Shown here: piece after piece, positions 56,415 through 64,000 of the stretch
How the letters are laid out: the number at the start of each line of letters is the position of its first letter
How positions within the stretch are numbered: position 1 is the stretch's first letter
From: Variovorax sp. OV329
Lineage (GTDB): Bacteria > Pseudomonadota > Gammaproteobacteria > Burkholderiales > Burkholderiaceae_C
Assembly: GCF_900114785.1 (NCBI RefSeq)
Contig: NZ_FOUG01000005.1
Span: 248,001-312,000, forward strand
Direction of reading: 5' to 3'
DNA length: 64,000 nt
Program-made: the position numbers and the translations under genes
The notes under the pieces: generated by a model
Told to the model about the DNA's origin: nothing
What the model saw: the letters and a program-made list of their open reading frames with translations, nothing else
The model's database searches: none

Positions 56415-57170
56415 TCAGGCGTTGGCGCCCTCTTCGACCTCGACGTACTCGTCGTCGGCGCCTTCGGTCACGGCCTTGGCCACGTCGGACACGGCGTTGG
56501 CACGGCCTTCGATGACGGCGTCGGCGATGCCGCGGGCGTACAGCGTGACGGCCTTGGACGAGTCATCGTTGCCGGGGATCACGTAGTCGATGCCTTCGGG
56601 CGAATGGTTGGAGTCCACCACGCCGATCAGCGGGATGCCCAGCTTCTTGGCTTCGGCCACGGCGATCTTGTGGAAGCCCACGTCGATCACGAAGATGGCA
56701 TCGGGCAGAGCGGTCATGTCCTGGATGCCGCCAATGTCCTTCTCGAGCTTCTCGATTTCACGGGTGAAAGTGAGCTGCTCCTTCTTGCTCAGGCTGTCGA
56801 GGCCAGCTTCCTGCTGGGCCTTCATGTCCTTGAGGCGCTTGATGGAGGTCTTGACCGTCTTGAAGTTGGTCAGCATGCCGCCGAGCCAACGGGTGTCGAC
56901 GAAGGGCACGCCGGCGCGGCGGGCTTCGGCGGCAACGATTTCACGAGCCTGGCGCTTGGTGCCCACCATCAGGATGGTGCCGCGGTTGGCGGTGAGCTGC
57001 TTGGCGTACTTCATCGCGTCCTGGAACATCGGGAGCGACTTTTCCAGGTTGATGATGTGGATCTTGTTGCGGCTGCCAAAGATGAACGGGGCCATCTTGG
57101 GGTTCCAGAAGCGGGTTTGGTGGCCGAAATGGACACCGGCTTCCAGCATTTCGCGCATGGTGGTCGACAT
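56415..57170 (-). CDS. rpsB: 30S ribosomal protein S2
   Basis: S2 is a 30S subunit protein needed to bind S1. The 251-residue product carries [22 protein letters not shown] and the family segments [14 protein letters not shown] and [19 protein letters not shown], with an acidic tail. I chose ATG 57170, with GGAG 8 nt upstream; an ATG five codons earlier is possible. It heads the long minus-strand operon that continues with tsf. Confidence 0.98.
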   Translation of the reverse strand: MSTTMREMLEAGVHFGHQTRFWNPKMAPFIFGSRNKIHIINLEKSLPMFQDAMKYAKQLTANRGTILMVGTKRQAREIVAAEARRAGVPFVDTRWLGGMLTNFKTVKTSIKRLKDMKAQQEAGLDSLSKKEQLTFTREIEKLEKDIGGIQDMTALPDAIFVIDVGFHKIAVAEAKKLGIPLIGVVDSNHSPEGIDYVIPGNDDSSKAVTLYARGIADAVIEGRANAVSDVAKAVTEGADDEYVEVEEGANA

Positions 57171-57326
57171 GGGATTGAACTCCAAAGGTTATGTCTAAAA
57201 TCCGGCCCGTTTTGCGCCTCGCCATGAGGACTGCAACACCTTGAGTGGACCGGTTTGCGGATGCGTTTCCAACTGTGGTGACGCCTGCCCCAAAGAGGCG
57301 ACGCACGCAATCAGCGAAACCCAGAG

Positions 57327-57332
57327 AGTATA
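57327..57332 (-). promoter_or_regulatory. Candidate -10 element for rpsB
   Basis: TATACT on the minus strand, preceded by GCGTGC, 157 bp upstream of the rpsB start. The expected -35 position reads GAGGGA-like and is weak. It would give a leader of about 150 nt, room for S2 autoregulation. Confidence 0.3.
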
Positions 57333-57376
57333 GCACGCCACCCCGTGCTTTCCCTCATCTTGTACGCTCTGGGCCC

Positions 57377-58699
57377 ATGCAAGAAGACCTTCTCCAGATC
57401 CGCGCCGACATCCTGGCCGGCCGCCGCAGCGCCCGCACCGAAATGGAACGCAGCCTGGCGGCCGCCCGTTCGCCCGCCTGCGCGCATGTTTTTACCCGGA
57501 CGATGTTCGATGAGGCCTTGGCCGAATCCGAGGCCTCTCGCCCGAATTCGCCGCTCGCCGGCCTCGCAGTGTCGACCAAGGACCTGTTCGACATCGCCGG
57601 CCAGCCCTCCCCGGCCGGCTCGGTGGTGCTGTCGCATGCGCCTGCCGCAAAGGCCGATGCGCCCGCCGTGGCGCGGCTGCGTGCCGCCGGCGGCATCCTG
57701 ATCGGACGCACCAACATGACCGAGTTCGCCTTCTCGGGCGTCGGCATCAATCCGCACCATGGCACGCCGTCGAACGCAGCCTTGGCCGGGGCCGTGCCGG
57801 GCGGCTCCTCGTCCGGCGCGGCCATTTCGGTGGCCACACGCGCCGCCTTCATCGGCCTGGGCTCGGATACCGGAGGTTCCATCCGCATCCCCGCTGCGCT
57901 GAACGGCATCGTCGGCTTCAAGAACACCGCGCGCCTCGTGCCAACCGAGGGCGCACTGCCGCTGTCGACCACGCTGGACACCGTGTGCGCCATGACCCGC
58001 TCGGTACGCGATGCGGTGGTGGCGCACGGGATCCTGTCGGCGCGCAGCGTTGCGCCCAGCGCCAGGCCTCTGCCGGAACGCCGCTTCGCCGTGGTCAAGG
58101 AACTGTTCCAGGACGCCCTGGAGCCCGCAGTGTCGCGGGCCTTCGAGCGTGCCCTGAGCAGCCTGCGCGACGCGGGCGCACGCATCGAGGAGATCTCGCT
58201 GCCGCCCCTGGCCGACCTGCCCGCCATCAACGCCACCGGCGGCTTCTCCGCCGCCGAGAGCTACGCCTGGCACCGACAGTTGCTGGAACGCAGCGCCGCC
58301 GGCTACGACCCGCGGGTGGCGCAGCGCATCGTCAAGGGCGCCGACATGCGGGCCTTCGAGTACCTCGACCTGGTGAAGGCACGCGCCGAATGGATCGCAC
58401 GCATGGAAGCTGCGCTGGCCGGATTCGACGCGGTGCTCTCCCCCACCGTCCCGGTCATCGCGCCGCCCATCGCGCGGGTGGCGCCGGGCGCCGAGCGCGA
58501 CGAAGCCTTCTTCCGGCTCAACGGCCTGCTCCTGCGCAATCCGTCCGTGGTCAACATGCTGGACGGCTGCGCGCTGTCCCTGCCCTGCCAGGCGGCGGGC
58601 GAGGCGCCGGCCGGCCTGATGCTGTGGCACGGAGCGCTTCACGATGACGACATCCTGGGCATCGGCCTTCAGGTGGAAGCGCTGCTGAAGGACGCGTAG
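57377..58699 (+). CDS. Amidase signature family protein
   Basis: The 440-residue product belongs to the amidase signature family, hydrolysing or transferring an amide. The Ser-cisSer-Lys triad is present: Lys68 in STKDLFD, the cis-Ser in GGSSSGAA (about 144-145), and the nucleophile Ser168 in GSDTGGSIRIPA. It is not a GatA partner because no gatB or gatC is nearby. The substrate is unknown. It is divergent from rpsB and starts at the ATG 57377; the frame is open 44 codons earlier but lies over the rpsB promoter region. Confidence 0.9.
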   Translation: MQEDLLQIRADILAGRRSARTEMERSLAAARSPACAHVFTRTMFDEALAESEASRPNSPLAGLAVSTKDLFDIAGQPSPAGSVVLSHAPAAKADAPAVARLRAAGGILIGRTNMTEFAFSGVGINPHHGTPSNAALAGAVPGGSSSGAAISVATRAAFIGLGSDTGGSIRIPAALNGIVGFKNTARLVPTEGALPLSTTLDTVCAMTRSVRDAVVAHGILSARSVAPSARPLPERRFAVVKELFQDALEPAVSRAFERALSSLRDAGARIEEISLPPLADLPAINATGGFSAAESYAWHRQLLERSAAGYDPRVAQRIVKGADMRAFEYLDLVKARAEWIARMEAALAGFDAVLSPTVPVIAPPIARVAPGAERDEAFFRLNGLLLRNPSVVNMLDGCALSLPCQAAGEAPAGLMLWHGALHDDDILGIGLQVEALLKDA

Positions 58700-58746
58700 C
58701 GGCCCAGGCCCGCAAGACGGTTGGAGGGACCTCCGAGCGGAATTCA

Positions 58747-58790
58747 ATTTCATTCGATATAATTTCACATGAAACTATTTCGAATGAAAT
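58747..58790. promoter_or_regulatory. Palindromic operator/promoter of the MarR-family gene
   Basis: An 11-bp perfect inverted repeat, ATTTCATTCGA (58747-58757) and TCGAATGAAAT (58780-58790), flanks a smaller palindrome TTTCACATGAAA (58763-58774). The right arm covers the first bases of the start codon and a perfect TATAAT (58758-58763) lies just inside the left arm. The stretch is strikingly AT-rich in this GC-rich window and fits MarR autorepression. Confidence 0.75.
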
Positions 58791-59283
58791 GACCCAGCCT
58801 TCCCGTCTCGATCGCCTGCTGGCCGGCCGGCCACCCGAACTGGCCAACGCCATTGCCGCCTCGCGGATGCTGTTTCGCGTGGCGCATCTGCTGGAAGCGC
58901 GCATCGACGAAGCACTGGCTCCCTTCGGCATCGACATGCGCGAGTACCTGGCCCTGGTGCTGATCGCCGACCATGCCGTCGAGCCGCTGCGCCCTTCCGA
59001 CCTGAGCACCACGCTGGACGCCACGCGCACCCAGGTCACCCGTCTGCTCGACGGCCTCGAGAAGAAGGGCCTGGCCCAGCGGCTGGCCGGAAGCAGCACG
59101 GACCGCCGCAGCCTGCACCTAGCCCAGACCGATGCCGCGCGCGACCTGCTGCGCCGCGCCGCGCCCGGGGTGCATGCGGCCTACCAGTCCGGCTGGTCCG
59201 CCGTCGGCACCGATGGCACCGGCAAGGCCCTGCGCGTGCTCAAGCTCTTGCACAGGGAACTGTCGCCACCGGAATCGCCATGA
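58789..59283 (+). CDS. MarR family transcriptional regulator
   Basis: The 164-residue protein has the MarR winged helix: MREYLALVLIADHAVEPLRPSDLS (helix) and the recognition helix TTLDATRTQVTRLLDGLEKKGLAQRL, then the wing with DRRSLHLAQT. It overlaps the next MFS gene by 4 bp, so it most likely represses its own operon including the transporter through the operator at 58747-58790. The ligand is unknown. There is no strong ribosome site ahead of the ATG. Confidence 0.93.
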   Translation: MTQPSRLDRLLAGRPPELANAIAASRMLFRVAHLLEARIDEALAPFGIDMREYLALVLIADHAVEPLRPSDLSTTLDATRTQVTRLLDGLEKKGLAQRLAGSSTDRRSLHLAQTDAARDLLRRAAPGVHAAYQSGWSAVGTDGTGKALRVLKLLHRELSPPESP

Positions 59284-60809
59284 GTTGGGGCTGGCACGCC
59301 GACAGGAAGCGGCTGCTGATGCTGCTGCTGGGCCTCACCGTGGGGGTCGAGTTCCTGGAGAACGGCATGTTCGTCTTTGCCGCCAGCCACATCGTGGGCG
59401 GCATCGACGCGGCACCGCGCGAGTTTGCGCAGGTGCAGGCGGCCTACGCCATCGGCAGCATGACCATGATCGTGCTGCAGCAGTGGCTGTCGCGCCATTT
59501 CGGCTACCGTCGCTACCTGAGCGCGGCCCTGGCGCTGTTCATGCTCGGCGGGCTGGCCTGCGCGGGCGCGCAGGACCTGCCGCAGCTGACGCTGGCGCGC
59601 CTGCTGCAGGGCTTTGGCGGCGGCGCCCTCTTCACCAGCTGCCGGGTGCTGGTGCCCATGCTCTTCGGCCCGCGCGACCGGCCCCGCGCACTGAAGGACT
59701 TCATGATGGTGGCCTTCGCGCTGTCGGCGGCCGGACCGCTGCTGTCGGCGGCGCTGGTGGAGCACTGGGGCTGGCGCTGGGTCTTCCTGGCCTCCCTGCC
59801 CCTGGCCGCGCTGGCGATGGCGGGCGCGTGGTGGCTGATGCCCGACAACGCCGGGCGCGGCGGCGAGCCGGTGCGCTGGGCCGCCGGCCCGCTGCTGCTC
59901 TTCGCCGCCGCCGTGACGCTGGTGCAGATGGGCTTGGCGCAGGCGCGCTTCGAGGCCTTCGCACATCCGGCGCGGCTCGCGATCACCGCGCTGTGCGGGC
60001 TCGGCCTGCTGGCCTGGTTCTTCGCGCACCAGCTGCGCCATGACGAACCACTGGTGCGGCTGCGCGAACTGGGGCACCCGGTCTACCTGGCAGGGCTGGG
60101 CCTGTACTTCGTCCACTACTGCCTGGCGGGTGCCAGCGGCTACGTCTTTCCGATCTACGCGGAGCGCGGGCTGGGCATCCCGCTGATCACGGCCGGCTGG
60201 CTCAACACCTTCTCTGCGCTCGTGACCCTGGCGGCGGCCTGGGCCTACATCAAGCGCGGCGCACGGCTGCCGCGCAAGAAGCCGCTGATGGCAGCCGGCG
60301 CACTGGCCCTGGCAGTGGCGGCCTGGATGCTCTCCAGCATGCCGCCCGAAGCGCCCGCCGGCGCCCTCCTCTTCGCACTGGCCGCCAAGGGCGTCTTCGG
60401 CGCGCTGCTGGTGCTGCCGGTGGCCGGCTTGACCTTCCGCGACCTGGGCGACGAGCGCTTCGCGCACGGCTACCAGAGCAAGAACCTGATGCGCCAGGTG
60501 GCCGGCACCTTCGCCTCGGCACTGGCGGCCATCACGCTGCAGGACCGGCAGTTCGCCAACGCCAGCCAGATCGCCTCGCACATCGACACGTCGAGCCCGC
60601 AAGCCAGCAACTGGCTGGACGGGCTGCAGGCCTCCCTCACGGCCCAGGGCCTGTCCAGCGGCGAGGCGCACCATGCCGCGATGGCGTCTTTGTCGCGCCT
60701 GGTCGACCAGCAGGCGCTGCTGATGTCCTGCGGGGACCTCTACCGGCTGCTGGCGGCACTCGCCCTGGGCGCGGCGGTGGTGATCCTGGTGCAGCGGCGG
60801 CTGAAGTAG
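59280..60809 (+). CDS. MFS transporter, DHA2-type (EmrB-like) with 14 predicted helices
   Basis: The 509-residue product is a major facilitator with roughly 14 membrane helices, the DHA2 pattern of EmrB and relatives that export drugs with protons. Typical are SRHFGYRRYL (motif A remnant) near residue 75 and ARLLQGFGGGALFTSCRVLVPMLFG in the fourth helix region. Usually an EmrA-type adaptor accompanies EmrB; none is in the window. It is translationally coupled to the MarR gene, the emrR-emrB-like arrangement. Confidence 0.9.
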   Translation: MSWGWHADRKRLLMLLLGLTVGVEFLENGMFVFAASHIVGGIDAAPREFAQVQAAYAIGSMTMIVLQQWLSRHFGYRRYLSAALALFMLGGLACAGAQDLPQLTLARLLQGFGGGALFTSCRVLVPMLFGPRDRPRALKDFMMVAFALSAAGPLLSAALVEHWGWRWVFLASLPLAALAMAGAWWLMPDNAGRGGEPVRWAAGPLLLFAAAVTLVQMGLAQARFEAFAHPARLAITALCGLGLLAWFFAHQLRHDEPLVRLRELGHPVYLAGLGLYFVHYCLAGASGYVFPIYAERGLGIPLITAGWLNTFSALVTLAAAWAYIKRGARLPRKKPLMAAGALALAVAAWMLSSMPPEAPAGALLFALAAKGVFGALLVLPVAGLTFRDLGDERFAHGYQSKNLMRQVAGTFASALAAITLQDRQFANASQIASHIDTSSPQASNWLDGLQASLTAQGLSSGEAHHAAMASLSRLVDQQALLMSCGDLYRLLAALALGAAVVILVQRRLK

Positions 60810-60908
60810 CTTTTGGCCACCGGCGCGGGGCTTGCGCTCGTCTATGCTCGGAACCTTCTTCCGCGAGCGCCGGAAAAGGCGCTCGCCATCTGCAGATCCA
60901 AGCATCCA

Positions 60909-62165
60909 ATGAAAATCGCGATCGTGGGCGCCGGCATCGTCGGCATCACCACCGCCTGGGAGTTGAGCGTCGACGGCCACGAGGTGTCCGTGTTCGACCG
61001 CCGCAACTCGGCAGCCGAGGAATCGAGCTTTGCCAATGCCGGCGTGGTCGCGCCCGGCTACGTCACGCCCTGGGCTGCCCCCGGCATGCGCGGCAAGGTG
61101 CTGCGCTCCCTGTTCTCCACGCACGGTGCCGTCAAGCTGCGCTGGCCGCTGTCCTTGCGGGACGTCGGCTGGATGTCGCGCTTCCAGCGCGCCTGTACGC
61201 TCGAGGCCTACCTGCAGAACCGCGCCCGCATGCAGCGCCTGGCCTTCTACAGCCGCCTGCGCCTGCACGACATCGTGGCCGAGCGCGAGATGGAGTACGA
61301 CCGCAGCGAGGGCTACATGGTCCTGCTGCGCGGCAAGCGCGAGCACAAGCTCGTGCAGCCGGGGCTGGAAGTGCTGCGCACCGCCGGCGCCAGGTTCCGC
61401 GAGATCGACGCCGACGAGGCGCGAAAGATCGAGCCGGCGCTCAACACCGAGACCGAGCTGTCCGGCGCCATCCACCTGCCCGACGACGAGGTGGGCAACT
61501 GTCGCCAGTTCGCCCTGCTGCTCAAGCGCGAGGCCGAGTCGCTGGGTGCGACCTTCCACTTCGGCTGCGACATCGCGCCGCTGACCCGCGCGGCACCGCG
61601 CTCGCTGACGCTGGCGGGCGGTTCGCCCGCCCTGGATTTCGATGCCGTCGTCGTCTGCGCTGGCCTGGCCTCGACGCGGCTGCTGAAGCCGCTGGGGCTG
61701 CGCATTCCACTGACGCCGGTCTACGGCCACTCGGTCAGCGCGCACATCAAGGAAGCGCTGCACGCCCCGCGCAGCGCGGTGATGGACGAGCGCTTCAAGG
61801 TCGCCATCTCGCGCCTCGGCAGGCGCGTGCGCGTGGCCGGCGGCGCCGAGCTCGGTGGCTCCGCGGACCGCATCGATCCGGCGGCGCTGAAGACACTCTA
61901 CAAGGTGCTTCACGACTGGTTTCCGGGCGCGGTGACGCTCAAGCAGGGCGTCCAGCAATGGAAGGGCGCGCGCCCCATGCTGCCCGACGGGCCGCCCGTC
62001 ATCGGCGCCAGCGGCGTGCCGGGGGTGTGGCTCAACCTGGGCCATGGCTCCAGCGGCTGGGCCCTGTCCTGCGGCAGCGCGCGGGTGCTGGCCGACCTCG
62101 TCGGCGGGCAGGACCCGGGCATCGACCTGGAAGGCCTGGGCGTGGAACGCCTGCTGCGGGGCTAA
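60909..62165 (+). CDS. dadA: D-amino acid dehydrogenase/FAD-dependent oxidoreductase (DadA family)
   Basis: This 418-residue flavoprotein oxidises D-amino acids, as in the DadA family. It begins with the dinucleotide fold MKIAIVGAGIVGITTAWEL (GxGxxG at about 7-12), has SFANAGVVAPGYVTPWAAPG (the family hallmark), and ends with LNLGHGSSGWALSCGSARVLADLVGG, the flavin-binding C-terminus. The specific substrate is inferred. It begins 99 bp after the MFS gene. Confidence 0.9.
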   Translation: MKIAIVGAGIVGITTAWELSVDGHEVSVFDRRNSAAEESSFANAGVVAPGYVTPWAAPGMRGKVLRSLFSTHGAVKLRWPLSLRDVGWMSRFQRACTLEAYLQNRARMQRLAFYSRLRLHDIVAEREMEYDRSEGYMVLLRGKREHKLVQPGLEVLRTAGARFREIDADEARKIEPALNTETELSGAIHLPDDEVGNCRQFALLLKREAESLGATFHFGCDIAPLTRAAPRSLTLAGGSPALDFDAVVVCAGLASTRLLKPLGLRIPLTPVYGHSVSAHIKEALHAPRSAVMDERFKVAISRLGRRVRVAGGAELGGSADRIDPAALKTLYKVLHDWFPGAVTLKQGVQQWKGARPMLPDGPPVIGASGVPGVWLNLGHGSSGWALSCGSARVLADLVGGQDPGIDLEGLGVERLLRG

Positions 62166-62179
62166 CGAGCCCGTCCACC

Positions 62180-63619
62180 ATGCAGCGCATTTCCGGCCAC
62201 AGCGAGCTTCCCGTGTTCGACGTGGCCGCGAGCCGGCGCATCGAGCAGGCCAGCGCGGCCGCACTGCCGCCTCACACACTGATGCGCCGCGCGGGCCTCG
62301 CGGTGGCGCAACTGGCCGCGGCGCTGGTGCCGCACGCGCGCACGATCTGGATTGCCTGCGGCCCCGGCAACAACGGCGGGGACGGCTTCGAGGCAGCCGC
62401 GCAGTTGAAGTCGCGCGGCTTCGATGCCTGCATCAGCTTTGCCGGTGACGAGGCGCGTTTGCCTCCGGACGCGCTCGATGCCCTGCAGCGCGCACGCCAG
62501 GCGCAGGTGCCATTCCTGACCGAGCGGCCCGCCGAGCATGACCTGGCGATCGACGCCCTGCTGGGCCTGGGCGCGACCCGCGCGCCGGCCGAGGGCATGG
62601 CGCGCTGGCTGGAACGCATCTATCGCTGCGGCGCGCCGGTGCTCGCTGTCGACCTGCCTTCCGGCCTCGACGCCGACACCGGAGTGGCCCGCTTCGACTT
62701 CGGACACGGTGGCGCGCGCCACTGCCTGAACCTGCTGACGCTCAAGCCCGGCGTCTTCACCGCCCAAGGCCGCGACGCGGCCGGCGAGGTCTGGTTCGAC
62801 GACCTGGGCTGCGCGCCTGGACAGGAAGTGGCCGCGGCCTTGCTCAACACCGAGCCCAGGCGCGAGTCGCGCGCCCACGCCACGCACAAGGGCAGCTACG
62901 GCGATGTCGCGGTGCTCGGCGGCGCACAAGGGATGGCGGGCGCGGCGCTGCTGGCCGCGAGCGCCGCGCTGCATGGCGGCGCAGGCCGCGTATTCGTGGC
63001 GCTGCTGGACAAGGCGCGGCCGTCGTTGTCGACGGTGCAGCCCGAGTTGATGTTCCGCAATCCCGCCGCCATGGACTGGACGCAGCCCACGGTCGTCTGC
63101 GGCTGCGGCGGCGGAACGGCGGTGCAGGCCCTGCTGCCTCGCGTGCTTGCGGAGACGCCGCGGGCGGTGCTCGATGCGGATGCGCTCAATGCAATCGCGG
63201 CCGACGGCTCGCTGCAAAGCGCAGTGGCGGCACGCCGCGATCGAGGCCAGCAGACAGTGCTGACACCGCATCCGCTGGAAGCCGCGCGCCTGCTGGGCAC
63301 CAACACGGCTGGCGTCCAGTGCGACCGGCTGAAGGCTGCACGCGCGCTCGCGGCGCAATTTCAATCGGTGGTGGTGCTCAAGGGATCGGGCTCGGTCATT
63401 GCGGCGCCCGACGAGGCGCCGTTCATCAACCTGAGTGGCAACGCCCTCCTGGCCACGGGTGGCACGGGCGATGTGCTGGCAGGAATGATCGGCGCCGAAC
63501 TCGCGGCCGGCCACGAAGCCCTGGCCGCCGCGCGCCGTGCCGTCTGGCACCACGGCGCGCTGGCCGACGGCTGGCCGGCCGGCAGGCCGCTCACCGCCGG
63601 CGCGCTGGCCGGCGGCTGA
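62180..63619 (+). CDS. nnr: Bifunctional NAD(P)H-hydrate epimerase/ADP-dependent dehydratase
   Basis: This enzyme repairs hydrated NAD(P)H: the N-terminal half (about 1-210) epimerises NAD(P)HX, with CGPGNNGGDGFEAA and VLAVDLPSGLDADTG, and the C-terminal half (about 230-479) is the dehydratase, with GSYGDVAVLGG and ATGGTGDVLAGMIGA including the catalytic Asp. Both halves look intact. It begins 14 bp after the dadA-like stop, so the two are probably cotranscribed. Confidence 0.96.
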   Translation: MQRISGHSELPVFDVAASRRIEQASAAALPPHTLMRRAGLAVAQLAAALVPHARTIWIACGPGNNGGDGFEAAAQLKSRGFDACISFAGDEARLPPDALDALQRARQAQVPFLTERPAEHDLAIDALLGLGATRAPAEGMARWLERIYRCGAPVLAVDLPSGLDADTGVARFDFGHGGARHCLNLLTLKPGVFTAQGRDAAGEVWFDDLGCAPGQEVAAALLNTEPRRESRAHATHKGSYGDVAVLGGAQGMAGAALLAASAALHGGAGRVFVALLDKARPSLSTVQPELMFRNPAAMDWTQPTVVCGCGGGTAVQALLPRVLAETPRAVLDADALNAIAADGSLQSAVAARRDRGQQTVLTPHPLEAARLLGTNTAGVQCDRLKAARALAAQFQSVVVLKGSGSVIAAPDEAPFINLSGNALLATGGTGDVLAGMIGAELAAGHEALAAARRAVWHHGALADGWPAGRPLTAGALAGG

Positions 63620-63628
63620 ACACGCTCT

Positions 63629-64000
63629 TCAGCCGCGGCCCACGAAGGGCATCTTGGTCGCCATGATCGTGTGGAACAGCACGTTGGCCTCCAGCGGCAG
63701 GTTCGCCATGTAGAGCACTGACTGGCCGACGATGGCCACATCGATCAAGGGCTCGATCGCCAGCTCGCCATTGGCCTGCGGCACGCCCTTGGCCATGCGT
63801 GCCGCCAGTTCGGTCATGGCATTGCCCACGTCGACCTGGCCCACGGCGATGTCGTACTTGCGCCCGTCCAGCGAGGCCGTCTTGGTCAGGCCCTGAACGG
63901 CATGCTTGGTGGCGGTGTAGGCGATCGAGTTGGGGCGCGGTGCGCTGGCCGAGATGGAGCCGTTGTTGATGATGCGGCCGCCTCGCGGGCTTTGCGACTT
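63629..64000 (-). CDS. SDR family NAD(P)-dependent oxidoreductase (N-terminal part cut by the window edge)
   Basis: The visible part is the C-terminal 123 residues of a short-chain dehydrogenase/reductase, open to the right edge on the minus strand. Near the edge are INNGSISA (catalytic Ser region) and [16 protein letters not shown] with the YxxxK pair. The end, [18 protein letters not shown], is typical of a group annotated as SDR oxidoreductases in Burkholderiales. The Rossmann motif lies outside the window. It converges on nnr with 9 bp between. Confidence 0.88.
   Translation of the reverse strand, partial: KSQSPRGGRIINNGSISASAPRPNSIAYTATKHAVQGLTKTASLDGRKYDIAVGQVDVGNAMTELAARMAKGVPQANGELAIEPLIDVAIVGQSVLYMANLPLEANVLFHTIMATKMPFVGRG

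Noticed and set aside
59181..62279. Long minus-strand open frame across the MFS and dadA-like genes
   Set aside because: It is a GC-driven shadow covering two recognised plus-strand genes and contains Arg/Gln/Ala-rich low complexity without motifs.

Overview
The window is 64 kb of GC-rich chromosome from a Gram-negative betaproteobacterium, most likely order Burkholderiales, family Comamonadaceae (Variovorax/Ramlibacter-like). The reasons are gene order and protein style: exbB-exbD-lpxK-trm112-kdsB-adk, glmM-folP-ftsH-rlmE/yhbY, carA-carB near greA, and the unbroken run rpsB-tsf-pyrH-frr-uppS-cdsA-dxr-rseP-bamA-ompH-lpxD-fabZ-lpxA-lpxB-rnhB-rRNA methyltransferase. I see no rRNA or tRNA gene, IS element, prophage, CRISPR array or obvious genomic island. 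Genus-level placement is inference.

Layout. 1-9.4 kb: a truncated serine hydrolase, cardiolipin synthase, clpA/clpS, a secreted DUF1501/DUF1800 pair, and icd. 9.5-12.5 kb: a small basic secreted protein, a DUF192 protein, sodB and xseA. 12.5-16.7 kb: the ExbBD/lipid A/Kdo/adk operon. 16.7-20.9 kb: an asparaginase operon carrying two poorly known genes (a four-helix membrane protein and a secreted protein whose predicted mature N-terminus is His-His), divergent from lexA with two abutting LexA boxes, then a small orphan protein and a D-2-hydroxyacid dehydrogenase. 20.9-28.7 kb: a FimV-like protein, then a same-strand acyl-CoA catabolic cluster (3-hydroxyacyl-CoA dehydrogenase, crotonase, Crp/Fnr regulator, phosphotransferase, acyl-CoA dehydrogenase). 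28.7-36.5 kb: GNAT, glmM, folP, ftsH and rlmE facing yhbY, then a putative glycosyltransferase, a DUF4149 protein and greA. 36.5-41.9 kb: a Kdo hydroxylase gene downstream of carA-carB. 41.9-57.2 kb: the large minus-strand envelope, lipid and translation superoperon. 57.4-64 kb: an amidase, a MarR regulator with a palindromic operator and its MFS transporter, a D-amino acid dehydrogenase, a bifunctional NAD(P)HX repair enzyme, and a truncated SDR.

How the genes work together. Much of the window builds the outer membrane: Kdo activation (kdsB), lipid A assembly (lpxA, lpxD, lpxB, lpxK), Kdo hydroxylation, UDP-GlcNAc precursor (glmM), undecaprenyl carrier (dxr, uppS), phospholipid (cdsA, cls), outer-membrane protein insertion (bamA, ompH) and stress control (rseP, ftsH). 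Nucleotide and translation functions (carAB, pyrH, adk, rpsB, tsf, frr, greA, yhbY, rlmE) are interleaved with it.

Nothing here is a clear new defence or mobile system. The least understood candidates are the DUF6152/DUF6644 pair behind the asparaginase, the DUF1501/DUF1800 Tat pair, and several regulatory sites (tandem LexA boxes, the MarR operator over the start codon, a 20-bp divergent rlmE/yhbY gap, and hairpins in the rpsB-tsf-pyrH region). Coordinates of start codons were adjusted by hand where ribosome sites or family lengths argued for it.
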